64,000 nt of DNA from Hermatobates lingyangjiaoensis (lineage: Eukaryota; Arthropoda; Insecta; Hemiptera; Hermatobatidae), in contig JAPFBL010000006.1 in assembly GCA_026182355.1 (NCBI GenBank), forward strand, positions 8,460,501 to 8,524,500, written 5' to 3'. A program made the translations under genes and the position numbers. Shown here piece by piece: positions 48,324 to 58,235 of this stretch; the first letter of the stretch is position 1; each line of letters starts with the position of its first letter. The notes beneath the pieces were generated by a model. The model was not told the DNA's origin. It did not search any database and saw only the letters and a program-made list of their open reading frames with translations.

Positions 48324-49255
48324 TTTAACTTATTTTGTATTAGATTTTCTCCATATATTTAAAACTAGATGGAGTATTTCACATAGATATTTTTATGTAT
48401 TTAGAATTTGTTATATTTTCTTAGGATAAATTTTGTATAGTGGAATAATCCTTGAAAATAATTGACGAGGCCAAAGGATGTAATTACAAGAAAATATTGA
48501 TGAACTTCCAGAGATACAAAGAACAAAGGTTGAAATATCTAGTAGAAAATATGTACAACTAAAAATTGGCATTAATTTTTATTAGTCGCAATTTAACTTT
48601 AATTTTTATTCATTGCATTTGATTACAAACTACTAAAAATACAATGAATACAAAAGGGTAAGGAAAGAGGGGTAGATTAATTGCTGTTAGAAGGGTGGAA
48701 TATAATATAATTAAGATATTGTTGAGGTTTGCTACATTTCAATGAAGATGTAGGTTGTCAAGATGCCATTCTCTAAAGTGTTGTTGAAGTCGAGAAAAGT
48801 TTTAGATGTAGAAAAAACATGATTAATTAAAGTAAGATAGAACCATCTATTACATTTTGAGAATCAATTAAGTAACTTAATTCAGTTTCATCATGAAATC
48901 GCAAAAAAAATGTTATCCAAAAAAAGACTACAGAGAATAGGTACGAGTATAAGAGTTCAGGTACTTAAACAGTTATGTTCAAGTTTTGTTTTCAACAGAT
49001 CAACAAAATTCAGAGGTATTATATTATTTAAAGTTGTACTTTTATATGAGTTTAATATGTGTCACCCCACTCAAATGTAAGCATTTAAGGCGAAATGGAA
49101 GAGAAGGATGGTAAAATCAGTGTAGGATGAGGAGGCATAGAGTCTGACATTAAAAAAGAAACAGAAGGTACCCAGACCCGATACAATGCATAACACCTAT
49201 TGAAAACTATAGAAATGGATGGACAGAGCTATCAGAGTGAGAAAGATTTAATTTT
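48321..49255. other. AT-rich DNA, nothing supported
   Basis: Purine-rich patches around 48640-48720 and 49080-49180 may be old Penelope-type 3' regions but are not assignable. Confidence 0.35.
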
Positions 49256-49261
49256 TTTTTC

Positions 49262-49380
49262 GATGTAATAGGAGCCCTTTAGGTAAGAAATCCATAAATC
49301 TTCTGGTGACGCGACGGTTCAACGAAAAATTAGAGGCTGTAAGTGTGAGTGTTTCAATTGTTCGTTTTTCATGGTGGTTT
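49262..49380 (+). repeat. Penelope-type tail fragment (family X)
   Basis: CTTCTGGTGACGCGACGG, TTCAACGAAAAATTAGAGGC and TGTAAGTGTGAGTGTTTC follow the same order as the tails at 868 and 33957 (minus). The CTGNTGA and GAAA cores are kept, but the stem is degraded. It ends at the CA/TA microsatellite. Confidence 0.5.
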
Positions 49381-49384
49381 CTGA

Positions 49385-49409
49385 ACACACACACACACAT
49401 ACACACATA

Positions 49410-49465
<56 letters not shown>
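49385..49465. repeat. (CA)n (TA)n (TG)n compound microsatellite
   Basis: A CA tract, a TA tract (49410-49429) and a long TG tract form a partly self-complementary run between two tail fragments. Confidence 0.95.
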
Positions 49466-49468
<3 letters not shown>

Positions 49469-49525
49469 GGTTGAAAGATCTTAATCTTGTCTTCCCATTT
49501 TATATTGTGGTTTGATCATTTATGT
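49462..49525 (+). repeat. Truncated tail of the 'GACGAAGACCGC' family
   Basis: GTTACGGTTGAAAGATCTTA and the following ATTGTGGTTTGATCATTTA match 48234-48290. The copy starts inside the module loop, so the CTGACGA half is missing. It lies exactly between the TG tract and a TATATA tract. Confidence 0.75.
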
Positions 49526-49552
49526 ATATAATATATATAAATATATATATAT

Positions 49553-50210
49553 GGATTAATTGACCACAATGAAACTAATTTGGAAGTAATGCTCTAAGGC
49601 TTTTCGTCAACACATCTTCAAAGAGTAAGTGAACTAAGAAATAATAAATAATTGTTAACCTAGTTGATTGAAGTTTCTATAATTGTTGGTAACCCTGAAT
49701 GTGTTTAACGATGAAGAAGGCTTATCTGTTTAATTATTCCGCTAATCAAAACTTCATCCAATTTATAAAGTCCTAAGCTATTGTTCATTAATTTCTCATA
49801 AACGTTTTTTATCAGTGCACTTTCCACAATATTTTTTCTTCTTTCCAAAGACACAAATATTAATTCATTTGCTTCATTCCACCTAATCACATGATGACTG
49901 TTTCTTATGTCCATGAACAAGGCACTTTTTTTGTCTTCTCTTCTGCTGGAATATTTGTGTTGTTTTATCATTGTAAGAAGACCTTTGCTCGTTTATCCAA
50001 TGTAAGACATTTCTCAGTCGGCACATGGTATCCTGTATACACAACAGTCCTTTCTTCTTGGCTTATTATTGACAAGTCTGTTAAACAAGTTACTATCATT
50101 ACCGAACACAACAGAAACGTCCAAGTTTTTCATAAATGAAGGCATATCTTTCAAACAAGGACTGTATGGAATGCCTAACAATTCCTTCTTGTGAACTGTT
50201 CTTCATTATT
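49553..50210 (-). pseudogene. Penelope-like element C: GIY-YIG endonuclease C-terminus and tail
   Basis: On the minus strand: LLGIPYSPC, LKDMPSFMKNLDVSVVFGND, NNKPRRKDCCVYRIPC, AD, a stop, EMSYIG, a stop, TSKGLL, IKQHKYSSRREDKKSALFMD, NSHHVIRWNEANELIF, RRKNIVESALIKN and LGLYKLDEVL, ending at a stop at 49705. This is the C-terminal order of Penelope-like proteins: the IPY segment, the linker, the GCVY.IPC..C...YIGQT. GIY-YIG core, the H..DW segment, the RK..ESA.I segment with the conserved Glu, and the final LYKLD. Two stops fall within the nuclease core, so it is dead. The reverse transcriptase is missing. Downstream, the tail module lies at 49601-49624 (minus: TTTGAAGA, T, GTGTTGAC, GAAA), about 48 nt before a TA tract. 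Confidence 0.8.
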
Positions 50211-50468
50211 TAATATCATGGATTGTTTCACCTTTTTTATCATATTATCGAATATTATAAATATTTATTCATATTTATATAAATCAAACAATCTTCATCT
50301 TTAGATGAAGAAATCAGAAATATTTACAAAATTGCAGGTTCTTTAATGTATCTAAAAAGGTTAATCGAAATATAATATGAATTATATGATATATATATAT
50401 ATATATTATATAAATATATCATAATATAAACTAGAATTTAAAAAAGAACACATAGAAAGGAAACCACT
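50211..50468. other. Short spacer with TA tract
   Basis: An AT-rich spacer containing a TATATA tract at 50389-50406, which lies at the 3' end of the minus-strand element that follows. Confidence 0.5.
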
Positions 50469-50469
50469 G

Positions 50470-51355
50470 AACTCACTACTATATTTCGATGTCCTCGTCT
50501 TCAGGAAAAGAAGTGAATCGCTCCAAAGGCTGATAACGACTGACTTGGCGTTCGAACTGAAGCACTCAAACAGTGTAGCCAACTTTCGGAGGAAAGGTAG
50601 ACAGGGAAAATAAAGAAATAAAAGCCAAATAAAAATTAAAAAAGAAAACATTTAACTAAAATAAAATTAAAAGCTGATAACAACTTAAAAAATAAGAGAG
50701 AGAAAAAAAATCAACGATTGAGGTTAAGCCCAGGAACCGATCTACCGCCCAGAAGACTAATAAGTGCTTCTTCTGAAGCTCTCAGAGTAACTTTCGAATT
50801 AGTCTGATCAATCTGCCTCAGGACCTGTACACGGAAACAGTCATTAAAACTGAGTCCGTGAGAACTGGCATGAGTAGCAACGGGAAGGTCACTGCGTTTG
50901 TCAACGGATGACCTGTGATTATTCATACGCAGGCTTAGCTTGGTGGAAGCCAAACCCACATAAAAAGAATCACACTGGGTGCAATCCAAACAGTAAACGC
51001 AGTTACCAGATGTACAAGAGGTCTTGTGAGAGATAGGGTAGGTGCGTTTACTATGGAAGGAGGTAAAGGAAGGAACAGGATTGATGATAGGACAAGTTAG
51101 ACATCCACGACGTCCGCATTGAACCATACCACCAGCAGTTTTTGGAGGCTTAGGAGAAGAGATGTGAGAGAAGATAGATTGAAGATTAGCAGGTTTGCGA
51201 TAGGAAATGGAAGGTGCCTCACTAAAGACTGAAGAAGTACAGGAGGAGGAAGAAAGTATAGGGAAAAACTCCCTGACAACTGCACACCAGCCTATGAGAC
51301 ACCAGGAAAATAAGTGGTGATGAGGAAATTCGCGTCACTGCGATCCCTCCTAGGA
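50470..51355 (-). mobile_element. Penelope-like element B, 5'-truncated insertion with 3' tail
   Basis: The unit consists of the open C-terminal coding region (51316-50711), a pyrimidine-rich 3' untranslated region (50700-50530) and the tail (50530-50470). The tail has CTGAAGA, C and GAAA at 50484-50504 followed by TAGTGAGTTCAGTGG. TA-rich tracts stand at both ends (51361-51454 and 50389-50406). The two degenerate copies at 32515-33145 and 33240-33695 belong to the same family. Its tail is closest in layout to the arms of the fold-backs at 17871 and 52877. Confidence 0.8.
50711..51316 (-). CDS. Penelope-like C-terminal protein fragment with GIY-YIG endonuclease
   Basis: The frame is open on the minus strand from about 51316 to the stop at 50711, about 200 residues. 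An internal Met gives 138 residues, but the frame clearly began upstream, so no start is asserted. Visible in order: FPILSSSCTSSVFSEAPSIS, a linker with SISYRKPANLQ, a Cys-rich segment (QCGRRGCLTCPI, then CTSGNCVYCLDCTQCDSFYVG), the GIY-YIG core (YVGLASTKLSLRMNNHRS with the conserved Arg), a VATHASSHG segment, and ASEEALISLLGG with the conserved Glu near the C-terminus. Such domains act with the reverse transcriptase in Penelope-like elements to nick the target. The reverse transcriptase is absent, so the copy cannot transpose alone. It is the best-preserved frame in the window. Confidence 0.8.
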   Translation of the reverse strand, partial: HLFSWCLIGWCAVVREFFPILSSSSCTSSVFSEAPSISYRKPANLQSIFSHISSPKPPKTAGGMVQCGRRGCLTCPIINPVPSFTSFHSKRTYPISHKTSCTSGNCVYCLDCTQCDSFYVGLASTKLSLRMNNHRSSVDKRSDLPVATHASSHGLSFNDCFRVQVLRQIDQTNSKVTLRASEEALISLLGGRSVPGLNLNR

Positions 51356-51360
51356 CCGCA

Positions 51361-51391
51361 GGTATATGTATATATGTATACATATAATATA

Positions 51392-51433
<42 letters not shown>

Positions 51434-51454
51434 TATATATATATGTGTGTGTGT
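51361..51454. repeat. (TA)n-rich microsatellite
   Basis: TA tract with a few interruptions, ending in GTGTGTG. It borders the truncated 5' end of the Penelope-like insertion. Confidence 0.95.
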
Positions 51455-52200
51455 AACAGTAAATATGGTTTACCTGAATTAAGTATGTTCTGAGTTTTAT
51501 GAAACTGGGTAAGGTTGAGTAAGTAAGTCATTGCTAGAACGAAGACATTAATAAATATGAGTCAACAATCTAGAGAAGCGGCAGTTTTAATTGTATAATT
51601 TAAGTTTGGTCGGAGAAGGAGGAAAATCTGAATACCAAAGAGACTTGAAGTTTCCTACTTCTTAAAATATTTTGACCAAAATAAACTTTTTAATTACTTA
51701 TTTTGTGACTTTTGAGTTTGTTTTTTCATATTCAAATATCTTTTCAATAATTTGTCTTTTAGTTTAGATTAAAAGTTTGATTATCTCGTGGTATTTAAAA
51801 ATCAGTTATCTTATATTTTAATCAAAATAATAGATCATCCTTTAAATAAAGATTTCAGTTACAACAAAAGTTAATGATTCTAGTTGATATTATTATAATA
51901 TATTTTAATTTATTGTAACAAAGTTTAATTTAAGTATAAACAAAGTTTATTCTTATAAATAAACAGGTAATCAAACGAAATAAACATTTTTGAACTAGAA
52001 ATACACCGCAATAACATAACATATTGATTTAAAATTTGAATAAATTAATGAACATTACTATTTCTGGGCTTTAATTGTATACTATTTTTACTGTGGTATC
52101 ACTTTATGAATGTAAATATGAAAATAGAAGAAAATATTTTACTATTCTGGATATATAATACTTGTTACTAACTAAACTCTAATGCTTGAATGTTTTTTTT
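51455..52200. other. AT-rich DNA, nothing supported
   Basis: No frame, RNA or repeat recognised. Confidence 0.45.
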
Positions 52201-52204
52201 ATTC

Positions 52205-52800
52205 TTTAATGGAACCACTAGCGGATGTTAACGTCAGCCGTTTACCAGGAACGGTCGAAACCGGTCGCAACGACATGAGGGGGACACGAGGAAGGCGCCA
52301 CGCATTCTTCAAGAAAACACTGCAGTAAAGGCTCTAACGACAAACGCCAGACATACTCAAACTCATAATGCCCATAGCCCGGACCAGATTCTTATGAGGA
52401 ACTCTTCTGCGTGAGGACGTCTAGGCCATTCCTGCCCTCTGTGAAACTAAAGTAGGGACTGCGAGCCCTCTCCAGGAAGGACAGCGGAGGCGGCCAAGCG
52501 TACGAGGAAACTGAAGAGGAAAGATGGTTCTCCATACACCCACAACAATAGAATCTACAGAAAACACCAACAACCAGTATCTAATGAAATCCACTAAGCC
52601 CATAGGAAACACCGAGTTCGACGAGGTACACTTCCAAGCAAAGACGCCAAGACCTTCATCCAACTCTATTGGAAAATTAAGTAGGGACTGTGAGCCCTCC
52701 CCAGGAGTGAAGGCTGAGGCGGCTAAGCAGACGGAGTGTGCTAAGGAGAAAGGTGTTTAACGAAAAAACACCCACAACCAATAAGAAGTGTCCAAAGTAA
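52205..52800 (+). other. GC-rich island with internal duplication, unassigned
   Basis: The base composition is abruptly GC-rich compared with the flanks. A segment of about 80 bases occurs twice: 52451-52530 and 52681-52757 (both GTAGGGACTG.GAGCCCTC, then CCAGGA, GCGGAGGCGGC.AAGC or close variants). On the plus strand both copies translate in one frame as SRDCEPSPG, AEAAK and a Lys/Arg-rich stretch, and the second copy ends in a stop at 52760. An ATG at 52209 opens a frame of about 40 codons (MEPLADVNVSRLPGTVETG) before stops. I do not recognise the protein. It could be a decayed mobile-element ORF or a foreign insertion. Confidence 0.4.
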
Positions 52801-52859
52801 TACGCAACAGGGATTGGCTCGTCTTTTTTAATATCTAATCTGGCATTATAGCATATAAC

Positions 52860-52879
52860 TATATATATATATATATATA
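52860..52879. repeat. (TA)n microsatellite
   Basis: Left flank of the following fold-back. Confidence 0.9.
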
Positions 52880-53119
52880 AAATAAATTCAAAACGAAGGA
52901 AACACAGAAAGACACAGACATAACTCACATCGATATTTCGACCATCGTCGTCATCAGGAGGTGTGAAGAGCGAAGTGTCCCGCCGGTGACAGTCACCGCC
53001 CAGCCTTCCTTTGGGACTCTTCGCTCTTCACACCTCCTGATGACGACGACGGTCGAAATATCGATGTGAGTTATGTCTGTGTCTTTCTGTGTGTTTCCTT
53101 CGTTTTGAATTTATTTTAT
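52877..53119. repeat. Fold-back repeat, tail dimer (family 'GATGACGACGACGGTC')
   Basis: The left arm 52877-52979 and right arm about 53014-53119 match almost exactly from AAAATAAATTCAAAACGAAG inwards. The junction lies near GGTGACAGTCACC, and the right arm carries 15-20 extra inner bases. Modules: minus at 52936-52957, and plus at 53037-53058 with CTGATGA, unpaired C, GAC, loop GACG, GTC, GAAA. The tail after the module includes GTGAGTTATGTCTGTGTC and ends about 61 nt later. TA tracts lie at 52860 and, after 30 bases, at 53150. Confidence 0.9.
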
Positions 53120-53145
53120 TTAAAAAAGTCTTTTAATTTTCTTTT

Positions 53146-53149
<4 letters not shown>

Positions 53150-53191
<42 letters not shown>
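53150..53191. repeat. (TA)n microsatellite
   Basis: About twenty TA units to the right of the fold-back. The small frames covering this region on either strand read through the fold-back and the TA tract and are not genes. Confidence 0.95.
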
Positions 53192-53193
<2 letters not shown>

Positions 53194-54000
53194 AAACATA
53201 ACTTTCTGTCAATACTATAAGAGAAAATATATTATTATAACAGTAAGACAAATCTGAACTAAATTGCCAGGCTTATGTCTTTTAAGCTGTTATATTGACT
53301 TTGACCATGTTTCCGTCGGAGTAATATTTCACTGGTTCTGATGTCATGACTTTTCACTGAAATATATCGCCATCGATCTCTATGTCATATATAACTACCA
53401 ATTGATCGCTACGGATTAAATTAATTTATATAGTTCATTAAAAAATTTAGATAGATGTTTCGAGTCTAGTTTAGGTCATTATTTTTATTTACCTATACAA
53501 AACTTTACACACTGTACAATCAAATATAGTAAAGTTACATGTAGTGCCTAATATTTGTGGATAATAATTTTGCCCAGACTGTTAATCTGAATTGTTTTTC
53601 AGTGATACAATGTGAAGTTTATCACAAAGATAATCAATGTCATTAAACTAAAGTACTCAATCAACCCTCTTATTCCTTCTGATAACGCTTTTAACAAAAA
53701 CTTGAATTTGTAAGAAGTTTGTGTTTTATCATTTCTTTCATTCGTTTGTACATATATGTTAACTACCTAGAAAGAGCATATGATATGAATGAGTGATATC
53801 CATGTTTCAGTTTTTGTAATAAACTTTTTTTTTCATCCGTCTTAGATCTTTTGTTATGGTATATATAAATTTGTGTATTTTGGGAGCAGACTCAAATTCA
53901 AATATGATTAACATGTTTGAGTGAGAGTATGCTCTCTGATGTTTATTATGTTTTAATTCATACTCATTCGAACAAAAACGTAAATTGGCAAACTATTTAA
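53192..54000. other. AT-rich DNA, nothing supported
   Basis: No frame, RNA or repeat recognised. Confidence 0.45.
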
Positions 54001-54004
54001 TGAT

Positions 54005-55005
54005 ATATACGAGGGATATTTCTAAATAGAAATTGAAATTGCGCAAAACTTACAGGCAATGTCATTGGAACCAGACAAGTCTTGACATATTTATATAACT
54101 ATTTAGTGCAATATTCTTTAGTCTGATTTAGGTGTTCGACTGATACAGCCGCGTATTTATAGCACTGTTCTTGTAACCATGGAATTCACAGCAAAATTTC
54201 AAAAAGCAATAATTTTCATTTTGTGGAAAGAAGGTGAGAAAACATCAGAAATTACTCGGCTTTTAAAAAGAGTATTTGGTGAGTCTGCAAAATTTAAAGT
54301 ACTGTTTTCTGGTGTATCAAGCGTTTTAAAACCGGTAGAACATCACTAGAAGACTATCTATGCTGTCGGCGTCCAAAAAGCTAGATCAAAAACACAATAG
54401 ATCTGATACTTGTCGTCAAAGTCAAAAGCTGTTAACCCGTTACGGTGTTAAATTTTGGCAATTAATAATTACCACCGACAAAACGTGGATTCCCTATTAC
54501 AATCCTGAGACTAAAAGTCAATCAAAAGACTGGCGCAAACCTAAAGAATGGCCTCCACTTAAATCGTGGGCAGTTCAGTGTAGGAAAGGTAATGCTTAGT
54601 GTATTCTGGACTTGAGAAGGAATTATTTTTATGTATTATCTGGCAAAATGCACTACAGTTAACACAAAATATTATTGAAATTTATTATTTGGGCCATAAC
54701 AACCTTGAAGTTGTCAAAATTTGGCCTGGAAAGTGCATAAGTGTCCGTTATTGCATTAGGATTATGTAAGAAAAGCGAACTATGTTTTGAACGATTTACC
54801 ATGCGAATTGCTTCTGCACTCCCCTTATTGGCATGACCTTGCACCCAATAATTATCATCTATAACCAAATTTGAAAAAACCATTACAGGGTGTTCTATTT
54901 GAAAGGAGTCACTGAAAAAGTTTTTTGAGAACGACTTAAAACGGTTAAGTTATTGTTCGGATAAATGTATTCAGTTAAAAAGGGATTACATTGAACAGCT
55001 ACATT
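54005..55005 (+). mobile_element. mariner-type element, decayed
   Basis: It extends from TATACGAGGGATATTTCTAA (54006), which resembles a mariner 5' terminal repeat of the TACGAGGG type, through the transposase pseudogene to its C-terminal codons near 55001. The 3' terminal repeat could not be identified. A minus-strand frame at 54659-54883 is antisense to the transposase C-terminus. Confidence 0.6.
54179..55001 (+). pseudogene. mariner transposase pseudogene
   Basis: ATG at 54179 opens MEFTAKFQKAIIFILWKEG and RLLKRVFGESAK, the N-terminal helix-turn-helix region. After a frame shift come FKTGRTSLEDYLCCRRPK (usual RFK.GR..ledd.rsGRP). A deletion of roughly 60-70 codons follows. Then come TCRQSQKLLTRYG, IITTDKTWIPYYNPETKSQS (first catalytic Asp in TTDKTW), KPKEWPPLKS and, after another shift, VMLSVFWT. 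The second Asp region is not legible. HSPYWHDLAPNNYHL, a stop and PNLKKPLQGVLFE form the third catalytic region, where the usual PSDY Asp is Asn. KCIQLKRDYIEQ marks the C-terminus. Clearly inactive. It is of the D,D34D mariner type. Confidence 0.85.
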
Positions 55006-57165
55006 GTAATATCGACGCAAATTAACAAAATAATAGAAGTTATAGCTAAATTTCCAGAATCTTGGAACATCATATGTATATTCCTTTTTAATGAAAATTA
55101 AAATATTTAGCAGAAATCAATGAGTTCTCTAGGTTGAAAGTAAATTGAAATGAAGATGGTTGGACTGTATTTAAAATTTTTCTTAGTACTACAGTAAAAA
55201 ACATAACAATATACTGTAACGTATGTGTCAATTAATCAATATAAAAAATTTAATCAATATAAAATTGCACGTAAACGATTCAATTAATCAATATACAGAA
55301 CATTGTTAACGAAATTGTCAGGAGAAACTTATGCAGATGAATTTGAAAAATAATGAGCTATTTAATAAAACATTAAATTAAATAAATGAGTATTAAATTA
55401 ATAAATTAAATTTAATTTATTAAAGTATTAAATAAATTTAATTTTTTTACAAGAAGGTATTAAAGAACATAATTATTTTTAAATTTTAAAACAATTCACA
55501 AAAATTACTCGTACAGTTACAAATAGCCAGTAAAATGTATTGCACTTTATAAGATTACCTTCTGATTCTTTTAGAATATTCTCTTTTAGTTTGAAAACCA
55601 ATTTATTCTTTTATTTTTTTCACATAAATTACAAGAGTTGTTTCAGGTGGTTGTCTTTTGAAGCCTTTTAATTACTTGTTAGAAACCTTAAACAGACTAT
55701 GAAAATTTAACAATTTTACTTGCACTTGAACGTCATCAACATTTCTATTGTGCAGAATTTGTGTAGTAATTATTAATTATTTCTCCAACCAACAACATTA
55801 TCATCTCATATAATTAATAGTTAATTTTACCTATGACAGATTTATGTAGTTATAGTTATATAGTAAGCTATTGAAATAAGTGGACTATAGTGGTGCATGT
55901 TACTCCCTTGTTCATTGCAGCCCTCTGACAAAAGTATGTAATTCAGGCAGGGATGAAGAACCCCCTTAGGAGCAACACATAAAGTGTCCCTCTCTCAAGG
56001 GTTCTCTTCAATAAGATCCCCATCTGCTGAGTCGGCTCAATAAATGTTTCAAAAACTGCAGAATATTCTTTGAAGTGCAAAATATCTTCTATAAGAAATC
56101 AATACCTTTTACTACAAAGATGGTGACTCGAAATAGTTTATCTTCCTCAATAACCTCTTTTTGTAGCTGGTATCGTTTAAAACTTGTAATTTTAAACCAA
56201 CTGTATATTATTATAAATATTAACTTTAATCATTTAAAGTTTTATAATTTTTTAAACAGTATTTTACAATGTTTTAATAGACTTAATATTAATATGTTAT
56301 TATTAGAAATATATTAATTAACTTTTAAAAGAACAAATTTTCAGGCGTTATGCTACAATTTACTACAGGTACATTACCTTTATCACGGAAAAATGATTTA
56401 GTATTGTTAAAATTTAAGTGAATATTTCATAAATATTGAGGGACCTACTTGTATGAGAGATGATTTCCATCGTCTACTGTTAAAGATGTCTCTCATGCTT
56501 GGTAAGGTTTATGACTATTAATTAAAAAAATTGATAAAATCATTAAAGAATGTTAAGCATTTTCATTACTCAAAAGAAGTAGTTCATAATAATAAGCATT
56601 GATTAGAAAAAACTATCGCAGTATTTCAGCTATATGGAAACAACGAAGAGGGTGTATCCAAAAACAAGCACTATAACAACTGATTTTTAGCAATAACATA
56701 AAGCTAGAACATGGTATTTAATACCTTTGCAGTATCTTATTTGATTATGATAATTTTATGACATTGATAGACAACAATTGTCCAACACTAAAATATATGC
56801 TATGGAACATTTTCTTGGTATTTTAGTAATAAAAATAATTTATTAAAATTAATAATATATAAATATTTATAATAAAAAATTTTTATACTAAATTTAATAA
56901 TAATTATTTTTATTATTACAATCAACAATAAATCATGAATGTCATTTAATTTTTATTCCATGCTAAAAATAAGTATTTTATAAGAATTCATTAAGAAGGA
57001 AAATACAACTACAAAAAATGTCAGAAGATAAAAGTCTGTCTAACACTATGCACAGTAAAATGGTTTATAGTAGAGTTGTCGATAAAGTGGATTTCCCATG
57101 AGGCAAAATTACCATCAAAAACAAAGCTAATTTACTAAATAAGGGCCACTTTTCAAGTGATGTCA
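55006..57165. other. AT-rich DNA, nothing supported
   Basis: A moderate-GC patch at 55890-56050 could not be assigned. The frame at 56075-56317 is low complexity. Confidence 0.4.
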
Positions 57166-57666
57166 ATCTAACACAGGAGTGCTCACACATTTTCTGCATG
57201 CGAGCTATTTATGAAATAAACAAGTCAAAATGATCTACCGACTGAATTTATTTACACATTTATTGAGGAATCATAAAATTCATGATGACGTATGTAATAT
57301 TTCGTCGTGAAAAAAAAAGTCTTTCCTATTTTCCATTTCATATGAAAGAGATGTTTTTTTTTCTTCTTACCGGATTCAGTATTCCCACTCATTTTTATAC
57401 TTGTTCTTAATTTAAAAGAAAAAATAAAAAGTAAGAGGCAACTTAATGACTGTCTTATTAGATTTACTGCTTTAGGGTAACTTTTTCCTTTCCACAGTGT
57501 CTTAAGTATCAATGTATAATAATTCATTGAACTGGGCGTCCTATATATCAATCAGTGACGGAATGAATTATAGGCTGATATTTTTTTTGTCATGCGATTT
57601 ACCAATAATATTTTGTCGATCGACTGGTAGATTGCAATCGACATTTTGAGCACATCTCATCTAACA
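57166..57666. mobile_element. hAT MITE with perfect 8-bp target duplication
   Basis: The element body 57174-57658 (485 bp) is flanked by identical ATCTAACA at 57166-57173 and 57659-57666. The left end is CAGGAGTGCTCACACATTTT, GCATGCGAGC. The right end, reverse-complemented, is GAGATGTGCTCAAAATGTCG. The inner terminal regions share GCATGCGA, GATCTACCGACTG and their complements (57198, 57230, 57590-57640). Eight-base duplications and CAGNNGTGCTCA ends define hAT. No transposase; the 99-residue minus frame inside is AT-driven. It is one of the best-bounded insertions in the window. Confidence 0.88.
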
Positions 57667-58078
57667 TATCAAACCATGTGACCAATAGTAGCTGAAAAAT
57701 CTTATATAAACGCACAGCCGAACCCACAGAATTTCAGTCACAGTCACTGCTGCCATAAAATATTATTTAATAAATGGACTCAGGGAGGCTCAAAACTTTG
57801 AAGCCTTCAAAATTTTAAAAAAATATTTTTTATTCATTACATGGTACTCTATATTTCATACAATGAAATTACAATGCAGCAATTATATTTAGTTATTCTT
57901 GTATTAAGTATTGTTTAGAAGTAATTACTATGGAAGAAAAAGAACCGTTTCTACAAAGTTATTGTTATTGGAAAATAGTTGCTAATCAACAACTAGATCA
58001 ATCTTATAGGCTATTGTAAAATTAAGTGTTATTGGAAAATAATTAGCAATGACAAAGGTAAAGAATCATAGAGAATTA
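57667..58078. other. AT-rich DNA, nothing supported
   Basis: CTTATATAAACGCACAGCCG at 57701 resembles a TATA-box promoter context, but no gene follows. Confidence 0.3.
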
Positions 58079-58235
58079 TTTTTACTTTACTATAAGTAAA
58101 GTATAGTGATCGTGAAAAATTCGATCTCGAGATTTTGACGGTAATTATATGTTTTGAGGTCCCAAAAGTCGTTTTATGAAGTTTTTTTGATGATGTCTGT
58201 GTGTGTGTGGGTGGGTGGGTGTGTTAGCATTGTTT
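58079..58235 (+). repeat. Interspersed repeat 'U', proximal end fragment
   Basis: TTTTACTTTACTATAAGTAA, AGTATAGTGATCGTGAAAAA, TCGATCTCGAGATTTTGACG, ATGTTTTGAGGTCCC and a GTGTGG/GGGT repeat (58196-58222) match 6230-6380 and then stop. It retains the 17-base CTTTACTATAAGTAAAG palindrome intact. Confidence 0.8.

Noticed and set aside
51292..51531. 79-residue minus-strand Ile/Tyr-rich frame
   Set aside because: It is a translation of the (TA)n tract.
57701..57720. TATA-box promoter (TATATAAACGCACAGC)
   Set aside because: No initiator-linked open frame or exon follows, and TATATA is common in this AT-rich DNA.
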